This document shows, in pieces, positions 35,195 through 45,325 of a stretch of 57,558 nucleotides of DNA. The stretch's first letter is position 1. Every line of letters starts with the position of its first letter. The DNA is from Fidelibacterota bacterium (GTDB lineage Bacteria; Fidelibacterota; UBA2242). The DNA is taken from the NCBI GenBank assembly GCA_016782645.1, contig JADHYC010000006.1, positions 1-57,558 of the forward strand, in the 5' to 3' direction. The notes beneath the pieces were generated by a model, which made no database searches, had not been told where the DNA came from, and saw only the letters and a list, made by a program, of their open reading frames with translations. Made by a program: the position numbers and the translations under genes.

Positions 35195-36494
35195 TTCTGT
35201 TCCTTTTTTTAGCTCGTTTAAATATACCATCTATGCGTTCTAAAACCTCTTTTAAATCAAACAGTTTTTCAATTTCATAAGAAGTCAGATACTGGTGCAG
35301 ATTTTTGTCACTGATTAAAAGATCTTTAAAACTTGCATCACTATTCCAGGCTTCCATAGCATATCTCTGGACAATTTTATATGCTCTTCCACGTGAAAGC
35401 CCTTTTTCTATTAATGCCAATAAAACTACCTGCGAAAATATCAGACCCTTCGTCTTTTCTAAATTCCTGATCATATTATCTTGATAAACTATAAGATTTT
35501 CAAGCACTCTTGATATTTCATATAATATAAAATCAATGCAAATACAACTATCCGGCAGAATTACACGTTCGACTGATGAATGTGAAATATCTCTCTCGTG
35601 CCATAATGGGACATTCTCTAACGCCGACTGGGCATAACCACGCAACAATCTGGCAAGACCACATATTCTTTCAGTAAGTACTGGATTCCTCTTATGAGGC
35701 ATAGCGGAAGAACCTTTCTGCCCTTTGGAGAAATACTCTTCTACTTCCCTAACCTCAGTTCTCTGTAAATGTCTTATCTCCGTAGCAATCTTTTCTATAC
35801 TTGCACCAATCAAAGCAATAGTTGAAACAAAGTGAGCATGACGGTCTCTCTGAACAATTTGATTACTTACCGGCTCTGCTCCCAGACCCAAATTCTTACA
35901 GACCAACTCTTCAACTTCAGGCTCAATATGCTGATATGTACCAACGGCTCCGGATATCTTGCCTGCTTTAACATCAGAAAGGGCAAGTTTGAATCTTTCG
36001 ATATGTCTGAGCATCTCTTCCTTCCAAATAAGGAATTTTAATCCGAAAGTAATAGGTTCAGCGTGAACTCCATGCGATCTCCCTATCATAAGAAGATCTT
36101 TGTATTCTCTGGCTTTATAATCAAGGATCCCTATTAACCGTTTCAACTTCTCTAATACCAAGCTTCCAGATTCGGAAAGTTGAAGTGCTAACGCTGTATC
36201 AAGAAGGTCCGAAGAAGTCATCCCTTTATGAATATAACGGGCAGACTCACCAACATTTTCCGAAATATTTGTTAAAAAAGCGATGACGTCATGTTTTACT
36301 TCTTCCTCAATCTCGGATATACGTTCAACAGTGAATGAGGCTTTATTTTCAATCTCATTAAGAGCTTCTTTTGGAATAAATCCTCTCTGATGTTGAACGT
36401 GGCAAACTTCTAATTCAACCTTTAACCAGGTCTCAAACTTATACTGTTCAGACCATATTTTACCCATTTCCGGGAGTGTATAACGAGTAATCAT
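35181..36494 (-). CDS. purB: adenylosuccinate lyase
   Basis: The 437-residue enzyme shows the fumarase/aspartase superfamily signature GSSAMPHKRNPV, the KHDVIAFLTNISENVG region, and MIGRSHGVHAEPITFGLK with the catalytic His. It acts twice in purine synthesis, cleaving SAICAR and adenylosuccinate. It begins 3 bases after htrA and overlaps purC. Confidence 0.98.
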   Translation of the reverse strand: MITRYTLPEMGKIWSEQYKFETWLKVELEVCHVQHQRGFIPKEALNEIENKASFTVERISEIEEEVKHDVIAFLTNISENVGESARYIHKGMTSSDLLDTALALQLSESGSLVLEKLKRLIGILDYKAREYKDLLMIGRSHGVHAEPITFGLKFLIWKEEMLRHIERFKLALSDVKAGKISGAVGTYQHIEPEVEELVCKNLGLGAEPVSNQIVQRDRHAHFVSTIALIGASIEKIATEIRHLQRTEVREVEEYFSKGQKGSSAMPHKRNPVLTERICGLARLLRGYAQSALENVPLWHERDISHSSVERVILPDSCICIDFILYEISRVLENLIVYQDNMIRNLEKTKGLIFSQVVLLALIEKGLSRGRAYKIVQRYAMEAWNSDASFKDLLISDKNLHQYLTSYEIEKLFDLKEVLERIDGIFKRAKKRNRNGKG

Positions 36495-36497
36495 CTT

Positions 36498-37604
36498 TTA
36501 TTCCAATTCTAAATTAAATTCAAGCTTTTTTCTTCCTCTAAGCAAAAGTATTTTAATTGTATCCCCTGCTCTTAAAAAATTCCCCTCGATCTCAGCTAAT
36601 ATATCATCATCACTATGAATTTCTTTATCATTGACCTTTATAATAACATCTCCAACTTTAATTCCCGCCTGATGAGCTGAGCTCCTTCGTTTTACCTCTG
36701 TTACTATTACTCCAGAGGTCGAAGGTAAATCCAGATAACGAGCAAGAAAGTTATCAATATTTTGTACTGACAAACCCGTTTTAAAAGTTCTATCTACCTT
36801 ACCATGTTTCTTTAATTCCGATACAATTGACTTTACCCTGTTAATAGGAATTGCGAAACCTATCCCGATCGAACCTTCGCTGTAATTACTTCCAGTGAAA
36901 ATAAATGTATTTATCCCAATCACTTCGCCGCTGGAATTTACTAACGGACCACCACTATTACCTGTATTTATTGATGCATCAGTCTGAATCATATTCTGAT
37001 AAACTCGACCGCTGTGCTGGCGACCAAAATCAAGATGGTATCCAGAAATAATTCCAATTGTCGCCGTGGGCTTATAATTAACATTAAAGAGACCAAAAGG
37101 ATTACCAAGAGCAACGACCCATTCCCCAATTATTACATCATCAGATGAGCCCATTCTTACGTATGAAAAATTCTTTCCTTTAAGTTTCAAAAGTGCTATA
37201 TCCGATACCTGATCACTTCCAACTAATTTGGCTTTATACTCTTTTCCACCAATCAATGTAACTATAATTTCCTCAGCTCCCTCCACAACATGAGCATTTG
37301 TTACAACATAGCCGTCTGAGCTTATTACAACTCCAGAACCTAAGCTCTTCACCCTTCGCTTGTATATCTGCTCTGGAAAAAGCATATTCCACAGAGGATC
37401 ATTAAAAAATGGTCGAGAAACATACTCCTTAATTGCAGTTACATTTATACCGGCAACTGCAGGACTGACTTCTTTTATTGCCTGGGTAATGGCGTTTTGT
37501 CGAGAAACCGAGAATTCTTTCTGATATTTTCCCGACTGAGCTTTAACAGTAGAAAAAATGAATAGAAGAAATATTACTGAATAGATAAAATAAAACTTCC
37601 TCAT
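36498..37604 (-). CDS. HtrA/DegP-type periplasmic serine protease with one PDZ domain
   Basis: The 368-residue protein has a signal peptide (1-22), a trypsin-like domain with His105 ([10 protein letters not shown]), Asp135 ([10 protein letters not shown]) and Ser217 ([10 protein letters not shown]), and a single C-terminal PDZ domain (about 280-365: [25 protein letters not shown]). This is the DegS-like one-PDZ architecture of an envelope stress protease, though a cleaved signal rather than an anchor is equally likely. It overlaps tal by 4 bases and precedes purB. Confidence 0.95.
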   Translation of the reverse strand: MRKFYFIYSVIFLLFIFSTVKAQSGKYQKEFSVSRQNAITQAIKEVSPAVAGINVTAIKEYVSRPFFNDPLWNMLFPEQIYKRRVKSLGSGVVISSDGYVVTNAHVVEGAEEIIVTLIGGKEYKAKLVGSDQVSDIALLKLKGKNFSYVRMGSSDDVIIGEWVVALGNPFGLFNVNYKPTATIGIISGYHLDFGRQHSGRVYQNMIQTDASINTGNSGGPLVNSSGEVIGINTFIFTGSNYSEGSIGIGFAIPINRVKSIVSELKKHGKVDRTFKTGLSVQNIDNFLARYLDLPSTSGVIVTEVKRRSSAHQAGIKVGDVIIKVNDKEIHSDDDILAEIEGNFLRAGDTIKILLLRGRKKLEFNLELE

Positions 37605-38245
37605 TTTTCAACCTTTTTCCAATCTTCAAGAAATCGTTCAATTCCTCTGTCTGTCAAAGGATGCTTTGCCATTTTCTCCATAACAGCAAAAGGTATAGTG
37701 CAAATATCTGCACCCATCATCGCTGCCTCAACAATATGAAGCGGATTACGGATGCTTGCAACAATTACTTCAGTGTTAAAGCCATAATTTTCATAAATAG
37801 TAATTATTTGTCCTACAACATCCATTCCTATGTTATGGATATCATCAAGCCGTCCCACAAATGGACTCACAAAAGTTGTCCCTGCTTTGGCTGCCAAAAG
37901 TGCCTGAAGTGGCGAAAATACCAATGTTGTATTGGTCCAAATTTCTTTCTTTGACAATATTTTAATTGCCTTCAACCCTTCCAATGTCATTGGGATTTTA
38001 ACTACAATATTTTTATGAATTGTCGCTATGTCCTTAGCTTCTTTTACCATTCCTTCCGAATCAAGACTTACAACTTCACCACTGACCGGACCATCTACGA
38101 TTTCACAAATAGAATGTAAAATATCTCTAAAATTACCCTTTTCTCTCGACAGTAAGGTTGGATTAGTTGTAACTCCATCAAGTATTCCCCAAGATTGTGC
38201 TTCCCTTATCTGATCCAAATTTGCCGTATCAATAAATAATTTCAT
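37601..38245 (-). CDS. transaldolase / fructose-6-phosphate aldolase (TalC/Fsa type)
   Basis: The 214-residue product is the short TalC/Fsa type: [26 protein letters not shown], the Schiff-base Lys in [30 protein letters not shown] and [10 protein letters not shown]. It interconverts fructose-6-phosphate with smaller sugars. Whether it is a transaldolase or an F6P aldolase cannot be decided from sequence alone. The ATG has a strong AGGAGAAGTAA leader, and this gene heads the long operon down to gatA. Confidence 0.96.
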   Translation of the reverse strand: MKLFIDTANLDQIREAQSWGILDGVTTNPTLLSREKGNFRDILHSICEIVDGPVSGEVVSLDSEGMVKEAKDIATIHKNIVVKIPMTLEGLKAIKILSKKEIWTNTTLVFSPLQALLAAKAGTTFVSPFVGRLDDIHNIGMDVVGQIITIYENYGFNTEVIVASIRNPLHIVEAAMMGADICTIPFAVMEKMAKHPLTDRGIERFLEDWKKVEK

Positions 38246-38374
38246 TTACTTCTCCTAATTTTAAATTTTAGCACTACAAATACACAAATATCCATTACTA
38301 TAAAAAACCAATTTTTACTAATAGAATCTCATTTAATCTTTAATTTCTCCTATTAACTGCCTACAATCAAATCA

Positions 38375-38404
38375 AAACCCGTTTGGCTTCGCGAAAACGG
38401 GTTT
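38375..38404. repeat. palindromic repeat, CCCGTTT family
   Basis: AAACCCGTTT (38375-38384) pairs perfectly with AAACGGGTTT (38395-38404) around a loop containing GGCTTCGCG. It lies between the end of truA and the start of the tal operon on the minus strand. On that strand TTTTGATTTG follows, so it could double as a terminator for truA. Related elements lie at 39935, 50635 and 50938. Confidence 0.7.
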
Positions 38405-38436
38405 GTCTGCACACTACTACTGCCACTGTCCACTTC

Positions 38437-39171
38437 TCAATACTCTACTTTCAATAGAAACAAACCTTTCGCCGGAGCTGTATAAACTTGCATTTCTCCT
38501 GCCTTATTTTCAAGAAGATTTTTAAAATCTGTAATTATATATTTTCCCCTGGCAACTTCCATCATACAACCAACCAACATTCTAACCATACTGTGTAAAA
38601 ACCTGTTACCGGTTATCTCATAAATCAACATTTTTCCCTTTCTAATCCATATTGATTTATAAACCATACAAATCTTTGATTCTGATTCAGCTGCTGAACG
38701 ACATAGAGAAGAAAAATCATGCTTGCCTTTAACTGCTTTAGCACATCTATTAAGAGTAGAAAAATCAAATCCAAATTGCGGTAGCCATGAATAATAACGG
38801 TAAATAACAGAAGGTTTCTCCAAAACCTGATAGATATAAGAACGCTTTTTAGCAGAAAATCGAGAATGAAAAGATGAATCTACTTCCTTACATTCATGAA
38901 TAAATATATCTTCAGAAGTTTTTGCATTAAGAGCATTCTTGATAGATTCAGCTAACAATGAGGTTTCCAGATCAAAGTGAGCAACTTGATTTAATGCATG
39001 AACCCCACTGTCTGTTCTTCCAGAACCAACAACTGTAACTTGTTGATTTCTATTCAAAGGTCTTAAAGCCTCCTCAATAGCAAACTGAATTGAACATCCA
39101 TTCGTCTGTCTTTGCCAGCCACAATAGTTTATTCCATCATATTCAATATCTATTTTAAATCTTCTCTTCAT
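38437..39171 (-). CDS. truA: tRNA pseudouridine(38-40) synthase TruA
   Basis: The 244-residue enzyme has FKIDIEYDGINYCGWQRQ, the catalytic Asp in VVGSGRTDSGVHALNQVAHFD, and the C-terminal NRFLHSMVRMLVG. TruA makes pseudouridine in tRNA anticodon stem-loops. It begins 2 bases after ecfT; the ecfT-truA order is seen in many bacteria. Confidence 0.98.
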   Translation of the reverse strand: MKRRFKIDIEYDGINYCGWQRQTNGCSIQFAIEEALRPLNRNQQVTVVGSGRTDSGVHALNQVAHFDLETSLLAESIKNALNAKTSEDIFIHECKEVDSSFHSRFSAKKRSYIYQVLEKPSVIYRYYSWLPQFGFDFSTLNRCAKAVKGKHDFSSLCRSAAESESKICMVYKSIWIRKGKMLIYEITGNRFLHSMVRMLVGCMMEVARGKYIITDFKNLLENKAGEMQVYTAPAKGLFLLKVEY

Positions 39172-39173
39172 AT

Positions 39174-39923
39174 CTAATTAACATAAAAAATTACTAAACC
39201 TGAAAATACAACCCCTGTTAATGCAAAAAAGGCATCCTCCATTTTAAACTTTAAGTGTGAATAATACGTACGTTCATCACAACTCCCATAACCTCTAACC
39301 ACCATAGCATCAGCAAGTGTTTCTGCACGCCTAAAACTAAATATCATTAAAGGAATAAGAGTTTCTCGAACATTTAAAATTCTGTGCCTTACCGATTCTT
39401 TTGAATCCTTAATAAAAGTTTTCCAGCCTTCGTCCAATCTCCAATACTCTTCATGCATTATCGGGAAAAATCTTACAGCAATAAATATAACCTGAAACAG
39501 ATCATCAATAGGAACATGTAAGTGGCGAAACGGCTTCAAAACCGAATAAATACAATCGAGAAATTCAAGTGATTTAATCCAATTCAGTAAAAATGCCATA
39601 AAAAGAAGGAGATTTCCTAATCTGAGAGTAAACTTCACGGGCAGCAGAATCATTTTCCAATCTACACTATAAATTCCTTCCCTAATTAATATCGAGAAAA
39701 TATTTGTTGAAAAGATTAAATGTATTAAAAAAGTAATCGGAAGGAATAAAAGTAGGTACCTGACCACTCTAAATGTCCTGGTTAAAGAAGTAAATATCAA
39801 CTTCGTCAAGATAATAATTACAGTCAAAATACAAACCTGTCCCAATAATGATTGAGTGGAAAAAATGACCGTAATACTACCTACTACCCAAATCAGTTTT
39901 GCTCTCGGATCAAAATTTTTCAT
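39174..39923 (-). CDS. ecfT: energy-coupling factor transporter transmembrane protein EcfT
   Basis: I start this at the ATG at 39923, giving 249 residues. The longer frame to 39962 would add 13 residues encoded entirely by the intergenic palindrome at 39935-39970. The protein has DPRAKLIWVVGSITVIF, several membrane helices, and the coupling motif SFRRAETLADAMVVRGYG. EcfT links ECF ATPases to vitamin-binding S components. No EcfA ATPase or S component gene is in the window, so it works with partners encoded elsewhere. Confidence 0.93.
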   Translation of the reverse strand: MKNFDPRAKLIWVVGSITVIFSTQSLLGQVCILTVIIILTKLIFTSLTRTFRVVRYLLLFLPITFLIHLIFSTNIFSILIREGIYSVDWKMILLPVKFTLRLGNLLLFMAFLLNWIKSLEFLDCIYSVLKPFRHLHVPIDDLFQVIFIAVRFFPIMHEEYWRLDEGWKTFIKDSKESVRHRILNVRETLIPLMIFSFRRAETLADAMVVRGYGSCDERTYYSHLKFKMEDAFFALTGVVFSGLVIFYVN

Positions 39924-39934
39924 ATGATTTCTGC

Positions 39935-39970
39935 AAACCCGTTTTAGGAGCGAAGCGACCAAACGGGTTT
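39935..39970. repeat. palindromic repeat, CCCGTTT family
   Basis: AAACCCGTTT (39935-39944) pairs with AAACGGGTTT (39961-39970) around a 16-base loop containing GAGCGAAGCGACC, the reverse complement of the GCTTCGC motif in the other copies. It sits between the DUF5683-like gene and ecfT on the minus strand and ends 12 bases before the ecfT start codon. Its stem is identical to the one at 38375. Confidence 0.7.
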
Positions 39971-39985
39971 TAATTTTTCATCTCC

Positions 39986-40672
39986 TCAAAAAGAAAAATT
40001 CAAAGAAAGTGTTACTCCCTTTGAATGAGGAATAATATACGCACTAAGATCAGAATTTGGTTTTTCAATTTTATTCCTCGTTAAAGCAATAATATCAAAC
40101 ATGCTAATAATTCGATTTACAACAAGACCGGCAACAGCAAACGAGGCATTTCGAAGAGCAACACTCCCTTTTATTCTTATTTTATCGAATTCCTTACGGG
40201 ATTGCTCACTATCCCACGCCCAGAAATATTCATCAGTTTCAGGATATAAAGCATTGTTCTGTCTGTATCTAAGCTTCTGATCATTATATTCATATATATT
40301 CATATAATTGCCGATATCTTTGAAATAGTAATCATCCTTACCTATAGGAATTACTCCTGCATGTTGAGCAGCATAAGCTCTCATATTATCATTCACAGAA
40401 CCGGCATGAAACTGAAAAGCTACATAAGTAATCCAGAATACCAACTCTGAACTGTTAAAACCGTATCCTCTTTTATGACAATTGAAGCTGTGCTCACCCC
40501 ACCCGGGTAAAACAATAGATTTTAACAATAATGTTCTTGCTTGAGAGATACTCAGTTTATCAGAGGAGATACTGTCAATTTGACTCGTAATCTTATATTC
40601 AGCAAGTAGCATATTTGACGATACAGAAATAGTTAGAATAAATAAGACAAAGCTTCGAATTAAGATTTTCAT
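39986..40672 (-). CDS. secreted DUF5683-like protein
   Basis: Starting at the ATG at 40672, which overlaps the lnt stop (ATGA) and follows GGAAGAAAGT, the product has 228 residues. It has a signal peptide (about 1-25) and a SIVLPGWGEHSF motif followed by a hydrophobic segment, as in DUF5683. A tyrosine- and Asn-rich middle and a terminal LSLNFSF suggest an outer-membrane-like end. The family is typical of FCB-group bacteria; function is unknown. Confidence 0.75.
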   Translation of the reverse strand: MKILIRSFVLFILTISVSSNMLLAEYKITSQIDSISSDKLSISQARTLLLKSIVLPGWGEHSFNCHKRGYGFNSSELVFWITYVAFQFHAGSVNDNMRAYAAQHAGVIPIGKDDYYFKDIGNYMNIYEYNDQKLRYRQNNALYPETDEYFWAWDSEQSRKEFDKIRIKGSVALRNASFAVAGLVVNRIISMFDIIALTRNKIEKPNSDLSAYIIPHSKGVTLSLNFSF

Positions 40673-42234
40673 ACTTTCTTCCTCTTGAAAAAACATGTTA
40701 CTAAAAATCCACTCGATATCAAAACACACAAACAACCAAACCAGTTTCCAAATTTAGTGTATAAGGTTTTGGGGTTTCCTTGCTGGATTTCAGCTGATAA
40801 CCAGCCCAATTTGCCGAGTCCAATTCTTTTAAGCACTCTTCCATAGGGATCTATAATCATTGAAACACCTGTATTTGCTGACCTAACAACAGGAATCCTG
40901 TTCTCAATTGCCCGAAATCTTGAAATCTCGGCATGTAGAAAAGGAGCTGAAGTAAAACCAAACCATGCATCATTTGAAACAATTATAAGCATTTCTGAAC
41001 CTTTTCTGGCACCCTCTCTTACTATATAAGGAAACGTTGATTCATAACATACCACTGTTGTGAAAAAAAGCGTTGTATCGGAAGATTGCGCCTTTTTAAC
41101 CTTTAAAGGGATTTGAAATACATTAACTTCTTCTCCAGCATCAAAGTTCCCCTGCCCCAGATTCAAATTATTCAAACCCGGGAAAACACCAGAAAGCGGG
41201 ACATATTCTCCAAGTGGGACAAGTTTAATTTTTCGATAACTTTCGATATTATGAGAATTTGGGCGAAGCAAAAAAACTGCGTTATAAGCTTTATATTCCT
41301 CAGATGAAGTCAACTCGTAATCAGGGACACCAGTCACTAAGGAAACATCCAATGTGGAAATATGATCAATAATCTTATCAAGCGAATGACGCCTATTTCT
41401 TCGAAGATAAGTAGGTGTAGCCGATTCCGGCCAAACGACTAAATCCAGAGCTTCTATCGTCACCGAATCCGTAAGATCATGTAAAAGCTGCATATTATTT
41501 TTAAAGTATTTGCTGTTCCACTTGGCATTAGGATCCACATTCGGCTGAATCAATCCGACACAAACAGTTCGGCTGTCATTCATCCTATTGGATTTTTGAA
41601 GCACGGATAACCCATAAATTTCGGGAATTAGGAATAGCAAAAGAATCGCAGTAATATAACTAAGCTTTCTCTTATGACTAACCGGATCAAAAATTATGTT
41701 GCAAATGAGAACATTTACTAAAATAATCAAGAAACTTACCGCATGTGGACCGGTAATTGAAGCAAATTGAATGAGTTGAATGGCATTAGATTGCGTATAA
41801 CAAAGATTACTCCATGTAAATCCCAGTGAACCGAAAGACCTTATAAACTCAATTGCTACCCATATTACTGGAAACGACCATATCCCGGCAGTTTTTCCAA
41901 ACCTTTTTCCAATTATCCCGATTAAAATTCCGATCACTCCATAATTTAAAGCAAGAAACAGCACTCCGGAGGTCATAGATAGAAACGCCCAATACCATTC
42001 AGTACCCTTATTAAATGCCAACCAATACAAAACTCCGAAACCAAGGGTAACTCCGAAGAGAAATCCCTTTTCAAAGCCGAGATAAAATTCATCCTGAACA
42101 AACACAAGGATTAAAGGAATTAAACTAAAATATGCCAGGAAACCCAACGGGGATGGAGGGAATGCAGCTACTGTAAGCAGACCAGAAATTATTATTAATA
42201 TCCACTTCGGTATTCTATTCAACTGATTTAACAT
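40669..42234 (-). CDS. lnt: apolipoprotein N-acyltransferase Lnt
   Basis: The 521-residue protein has about six N-terminal membrane helices and a nitrilase-like periplasmic domain with the catalytic Glu in VVWPESATPT (near 268), Lys in YRKIKLVPLGEYVP (near 340) and Cys in TTVVCYESTFP (near 394). It adds the third acyl chain to bacterial lipoproteins, which matches the many lipoproteins here. A C-terminal membrane helix precedes FKRKKV. Confidence 0.97.
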   Translation of the reverse strand: MLNQLNRIPKWILIIISGLLTVAAFPPSPLGFLAYFSLIPLILVFVQDEFYLGFEKGFLFGVTLGFGVLYWLAFNKGTEWYWAFLSMTSGVLFLALNYGVIGILIGIIGKRFGKTAGIWSFPVIWVAIEFIRSFGSLGFTWSNLCYTQSNAIQLIQFASITGPHAVSFLIILVNVLICNIIFDPVSHKRKLSYITAILLLFLIPEIYGLSVLQKSNRMNDSRTVCVGLIQPNVDPNAKWNSKYFKNNMQLLHDLTDSVTIEALDLVVWPESATPTYLRRNRRHSLDKIIDHISTLDVSLVTGVPDYELTSSEEYKAYNAVFLLRPNSHNIESYRKIKLVPLGEYVPLSGVFPGLNNLNLGQGNFDAGEEVNVFQIPLKVKKAQSSDTTLFFTTVVCYESTFPYIVREGARKGSEMLIIVSNDAWFGFTSAPFLHAEISRFRAIENRIPVVRSANTGVSMIIDPYGRVLKRIGLGKLGWLSAEIQQGNPKTLYTKFGNWFGCLCVLISSGFLVTCFFKRKKV

Positions 42235-42364
42235 TTTTATATAAGCTCTATCTGATTAATTAATCCACCCTAAAAGCATATTTGGGAAAAAGAGGTTTAA
42301 GTATTTGAAACTATTATAAAAAAGAAAAATTTATTTTTTTAAACTTATCTTATTTGTAACTGTC

Positions 42365-42805
42365 TCAATGAGCTGATTGCAAACTCGGTCTATAATTCTT
42401 TGTATCTAAATATGTTTGAAGAATTATTGCAGCTGCGGTTTTGTCTATTTCACCTTTATTATGACCGGTCCTCACCCCTTTTTTATGAAGAATTTTTATC
42501 GCTTCAACTGAGGACAATCTTTCATCAACCTCTTCAACTGGAGCCGAAATTTCATTCCTAAGTAGATTTATAAAGTTTTTAACCTCTTCAGTCTGCGCAG
42601 TAGAATTTCCAGATAATGCTATCGGTAAGCCTATAGCTATTAATTCAACATCATTTTTAATTACTATATCTTGAATCGTAAGAATTACTTTTTCGGTATT
42701 ACGAGATTCAATAGTCTTTAAAGGTGATGCAATTATCTGCAAAGGATCAGATAAAGCCAAACCTATTCTTGATTTACCATAATCGATACATAGAACTCTA
42801 CCCAA
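42365..42805 (-). CDS. yqgF: YqgF/RuvX family putative pre-16S rRNA nuclease
   Basis: I choose the TTG at 42805, preceded at good distance by GGGAGAA; an upstream TTG at 42817 has no ribosome site and adds 4 residues. The product has VLCIDYGKSRIGLALSDP, VDERLSSVEA and the late catalytic Asp in GEIDKTAAAIILQ, typical RNase-H-like acidic residues. It is thought to process the 16S rRNA 5' end. It ends just past a short AT-rich gap before lnt. Confidence 0.95.
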   Translation of the reverse strand: MGRVLCIDYGKSRIGLALSDPLQIIASPLKTIESRNTEKVILTIQDIVIKNDVELIAIGLPIALSGNSTAQTEEVKNFINLLRNEISAPVEEVDERLSSVEAIKILHKKGVRTGHNKGEIDKTAAAIILQTYLDTKNYRPSLQSAH

Positions 42806-42825
42806 ATTTTCTCCCAAATAATTAT

Positions 42826-43131
42826 CTAAGCTTTTTTTAATGACTCTTTTATAATCCTTCCTGGTTTGAAATGAGTCTTCCGTCTTGGAGGGACATAAAC
42901 CTCCTCATTCGTACGAGGATTACGCGCTTTGGGTTTTGCTTTTGTAGGTTTAATCTCAAATACTCCAAAGTTGCGAATCTCAATTCGTAAGTTTTTGTCA
43001 TCTTCACAAAGCATTTCTCTTAATGCTTTGAAAACTCCATCTACCATTTTCTCAGTGTTACATATCTTTTCTCCAACAACTTTTGCCGTACGTCTCACCA
43101 CATCCTTCTTCGTGTAAGTTTTAGCACGCAT
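42826..43131 (-). CDS. HU/IHF family DNA-binding protein
   Basis: The 101-residue product has the HU dimer core and the DNA-binding arm NPRTNEEVYVPPRRKTHFKPGR. It bends DNA and compacts the nucleoid. The sequence is IHF-like in the arm. A textbook AGGAGGAAACTT precedes the ATG at 43131. It lies 13 bases after relA/spoT. Confidence 0.96.
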   Translation of the reverse strand: MRAKTYTKKDVVRRTAKVVGEKICNTEKMVDGVFKALREMLCEDDKNLRIEIRNFGVFEIKPTKAKPKARNPRTNEEVYVPPRRKTHFKPGRIIKESLKKA

Positions 43132-43144
43132 AAGTTTCCTCCTA

Positions 43145-45325
43145 TTATTTGCGTTCTACAGAGATCATTCCCTGCACATTTTGTAGCTTTAATATAACCT
43201 TATTTAAATGATTTAAATTCCCGACTTGTAAAATCAGTGAAACATGAATAATTGTTTCATCAACACTTCCATCAATACTTACGATATTTGTATTGGTACT
43301 TGATATTATTTCAGTTACATCCTTTAGAAAATTTTTCCTTTCCTGCCCCATAATTTTTATTTGGGAAATAAAATATTGCTTATGGTTTACATCCCAATCA
43401 ACGTCAATCAGTCTCTCATTTTCTTTTAAAAGAGCCGGTAAATTAACACAATCGCTCCTATGAACTATCATCCCTCTTCCATGACTAACATAACCTATTA
43501 TCAGATCACCTGGAATAGGGTTACAGCATTTTGCAAATGTTACCATTAGATTACTTACATCATGAACTTTTATCCCCTTTACATTCCGACGGGCAGTCTC
43601 AAGGAACATAGCATCAAAATCACTACTTTTCACTTCATCGCTTCTATGCGGAAATAATTTCGAATATATTTGAGAAATAGTTATAATTCCACTTCCGATA
43701 GCAGCATATAATTTGTCTAAATCATCATATCCGAATTGATCAATTGACTCCTGGACCGTCTTTAAAAATCGCAAATTTCTACTTCTTTTGTTCTCTTTCT
43801 CCAACATTTCTTTTCCGAGTTTTACACTTTCTACAAATTGAGTTTTTCTAATCCAACGCTTTATTGCACTAATAGCTTTTGCAGTTTTAACAAACTTTAA
43901 CCATGCATAACTCGGTTTATGTGTTTCCGATGTAATTACTTCTATTGTTTGTCCGCTCTTTATCTCTGAATTCAGGGATACTATTTTTCCGTCAACTTTT
44001 GCGCCAATACACCTATACCCTATTTCCGTATGAACTTCAAATGCAAAATCAACGGGTGATGCACCTTTTGGTAGCCGTTTAAGATCACCTCGTGGCGTAA
44101 ACACAAAAATCTCATCTTTGAAAAGATCAATCTTCAGAGTATCCATAAAATCTTTCGGCTCGGCGGACTCAGTTGTAAGAACATCAATAAGGTCTCTTAG
44201 CCACTTTACATATTTATCAACTTCATCGGGTTTACTAAGTCCTTCTTTATAACGCCAATGTGCAGCAATACCTTCTTCAGCAACTTCATCCATCTCCTCT
44301 GTTCTAATCTGTATTTCAACAATTTTTCCACCAGAACCATAAACAGTAGTATGAATCGATTGGTAATAATTAATCTTATGATTAGCTATATAGTCCTTAA
44401 ATCTATCCATCACCGGTGTAAATAGATCATGGACAATTCCCAAAACAGCGTAACAATTTTCCTTCGTGTCCACAATCACCCGTATTGCCAATAGATCATA
44501 AATTTCCTCAAAAGGCATATTACGGGATTTCATTTTTTTATAAATAGAATAAAAGTTTTTAGGACGACCAAAAATACGAGCAGGGATATTTTGTTCAGCA
44601 AGAGCGCGTTTTAAAGGTATTGTAAAAGTTCTTATATATTTTTCTCTTTCACTTTTCTTTTCTTTAATCTTTTTCTGTAAAAATCTATTAGCATCGGAGT
44701 CCATATTTTTCAGTGCAAGGTCTTCTAATTCCGACTTTAATTTGAACATACCAAGCCGATGTGCCAGAGGTGCATAAACATCCCTTGTTTCTATAGCAAT
44801 CCTCCGCCGCTTTACCGTGGGCAATGAATCCAGTGTTTGCATATTATGGTATCGGTCAGCTAATTTAATGATAAGAACACGTATATCCTGAGCAACACTC
44901 AGGAGCATTTTCCGGAAATTATCAGCCTGCTTCTCTTGTTTATTTCTAAATCTAATTCCACTTATTTTTGTAACACCTTCAACCAATCTTGCTACTTCAG
45001 CACCAAATTTTCTTTCTATATCCTCATACCGGATTCCTGTATCCTCAATAACATCATGGAGCAATCCTCCAGCGACGGTTACAGGGTCCATTTTCATTTC
45101 AGAAAGAATTTTAGCGGTATTATAGGGATGTTCAAAATATGGCTCTCCAGATTTTCTCATTTGTCCTTTATGGGCATCACGGGCAAAAGTGTAAGCCTCC
45201 CATAAAAAATCTTCATCTACAAATGATTTCTTAGAATCCCCGGCTATCGCTCGAATAAGAGCATAAAACTTTTTAGGTCGCTTATTTGTTCCCAGCGTAA
45301 CTTTATTGATAAATCTAGCTGTCAT
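43145..45325 (-). CDS. relA: bifunctional (p)ppGpp synthase/hydrolase (Rel/SpoT)
   Basis: The 726-residue protein has an N-terminal HD hydrolase domain (FEHPYNTAKIL, GGLLHDVIEDT, KLADRYHNMQTL), the synthetase domain (about 230-370: IFGRPKNFYSIYKKM, NYYQSIHTTVYG, EIQIRTEEMDEVAEEGIAAHW), a TGS domain (about 390-455: FVFTPRGDLKRLPKGASPVDFAFEVHTEIG) and a C-terminal ACT domain. The intact HD residues argue that both activities are present. It is the stringent-response enzyme, making or degrading ppGpp. It starts one base into the dnaB stop. Confidence 0.98.
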   Translation of the reverse strand: MTARFINKVTLGTNKRPKKFYALIRAIAGDSKKSFVDEDFLWEAYTFARDAHKGQMRKSGEPYFEHPYNTAKILSEMKMDPVTVAGGLLHDVIEDTGIRYEDIERKFGAEVARLVEGVTKISGIRFRNKQEKQADNFRKMLLSVAQDIRVLIIKLADRYHNMQTLDSLPTVKRRRIAIETRDVYAPLAHRLGMFKLKSELEDLALKNMDSDANRFLQKKIKEKKSEREKYIRTFTIPLKRALAEQNIPARIFGRPKNFYSIYKKMKSRNMPFEEIYDLLAIRVIVDTKENCYAVLGIVHDLFTPVMDRFKDYIANHKINYYQSIHTTVYGSGGKIVEIQIRTEEMDEVAEEGIAAHWRYKEGLSKPDEVDKYVKWLRDLIDVLTTESAEPKDFMDTLKIDLFKDEIFVFTPRGDLKRLPKGASPVDFAFEVHTEIGYRCIGAKVDGKIVSLNSEIKSGQTIEVITSETHKPSYAWLKFVKTAKAISAIKRWIRKTQFVESVKLGKEMLEKENKRSRNLRFLKTVQESIDQFGYDDLDKLYAAIGSGIITISQIYSKLFPHRSDEVKSSDFDAMFLETARRNVKGIKVHDVSNLMVTFAKCCNPIPGDLIIGYVSHGRGMIVHRSDCVNLPALLKENERLIDVDWDVNHKQYFISQIKIMGQERKNFLKDVTEIISSTNTNIVSIDGSVDETIIHVSLILQVGNLNHLNKVILKLQNVQGMISVERK

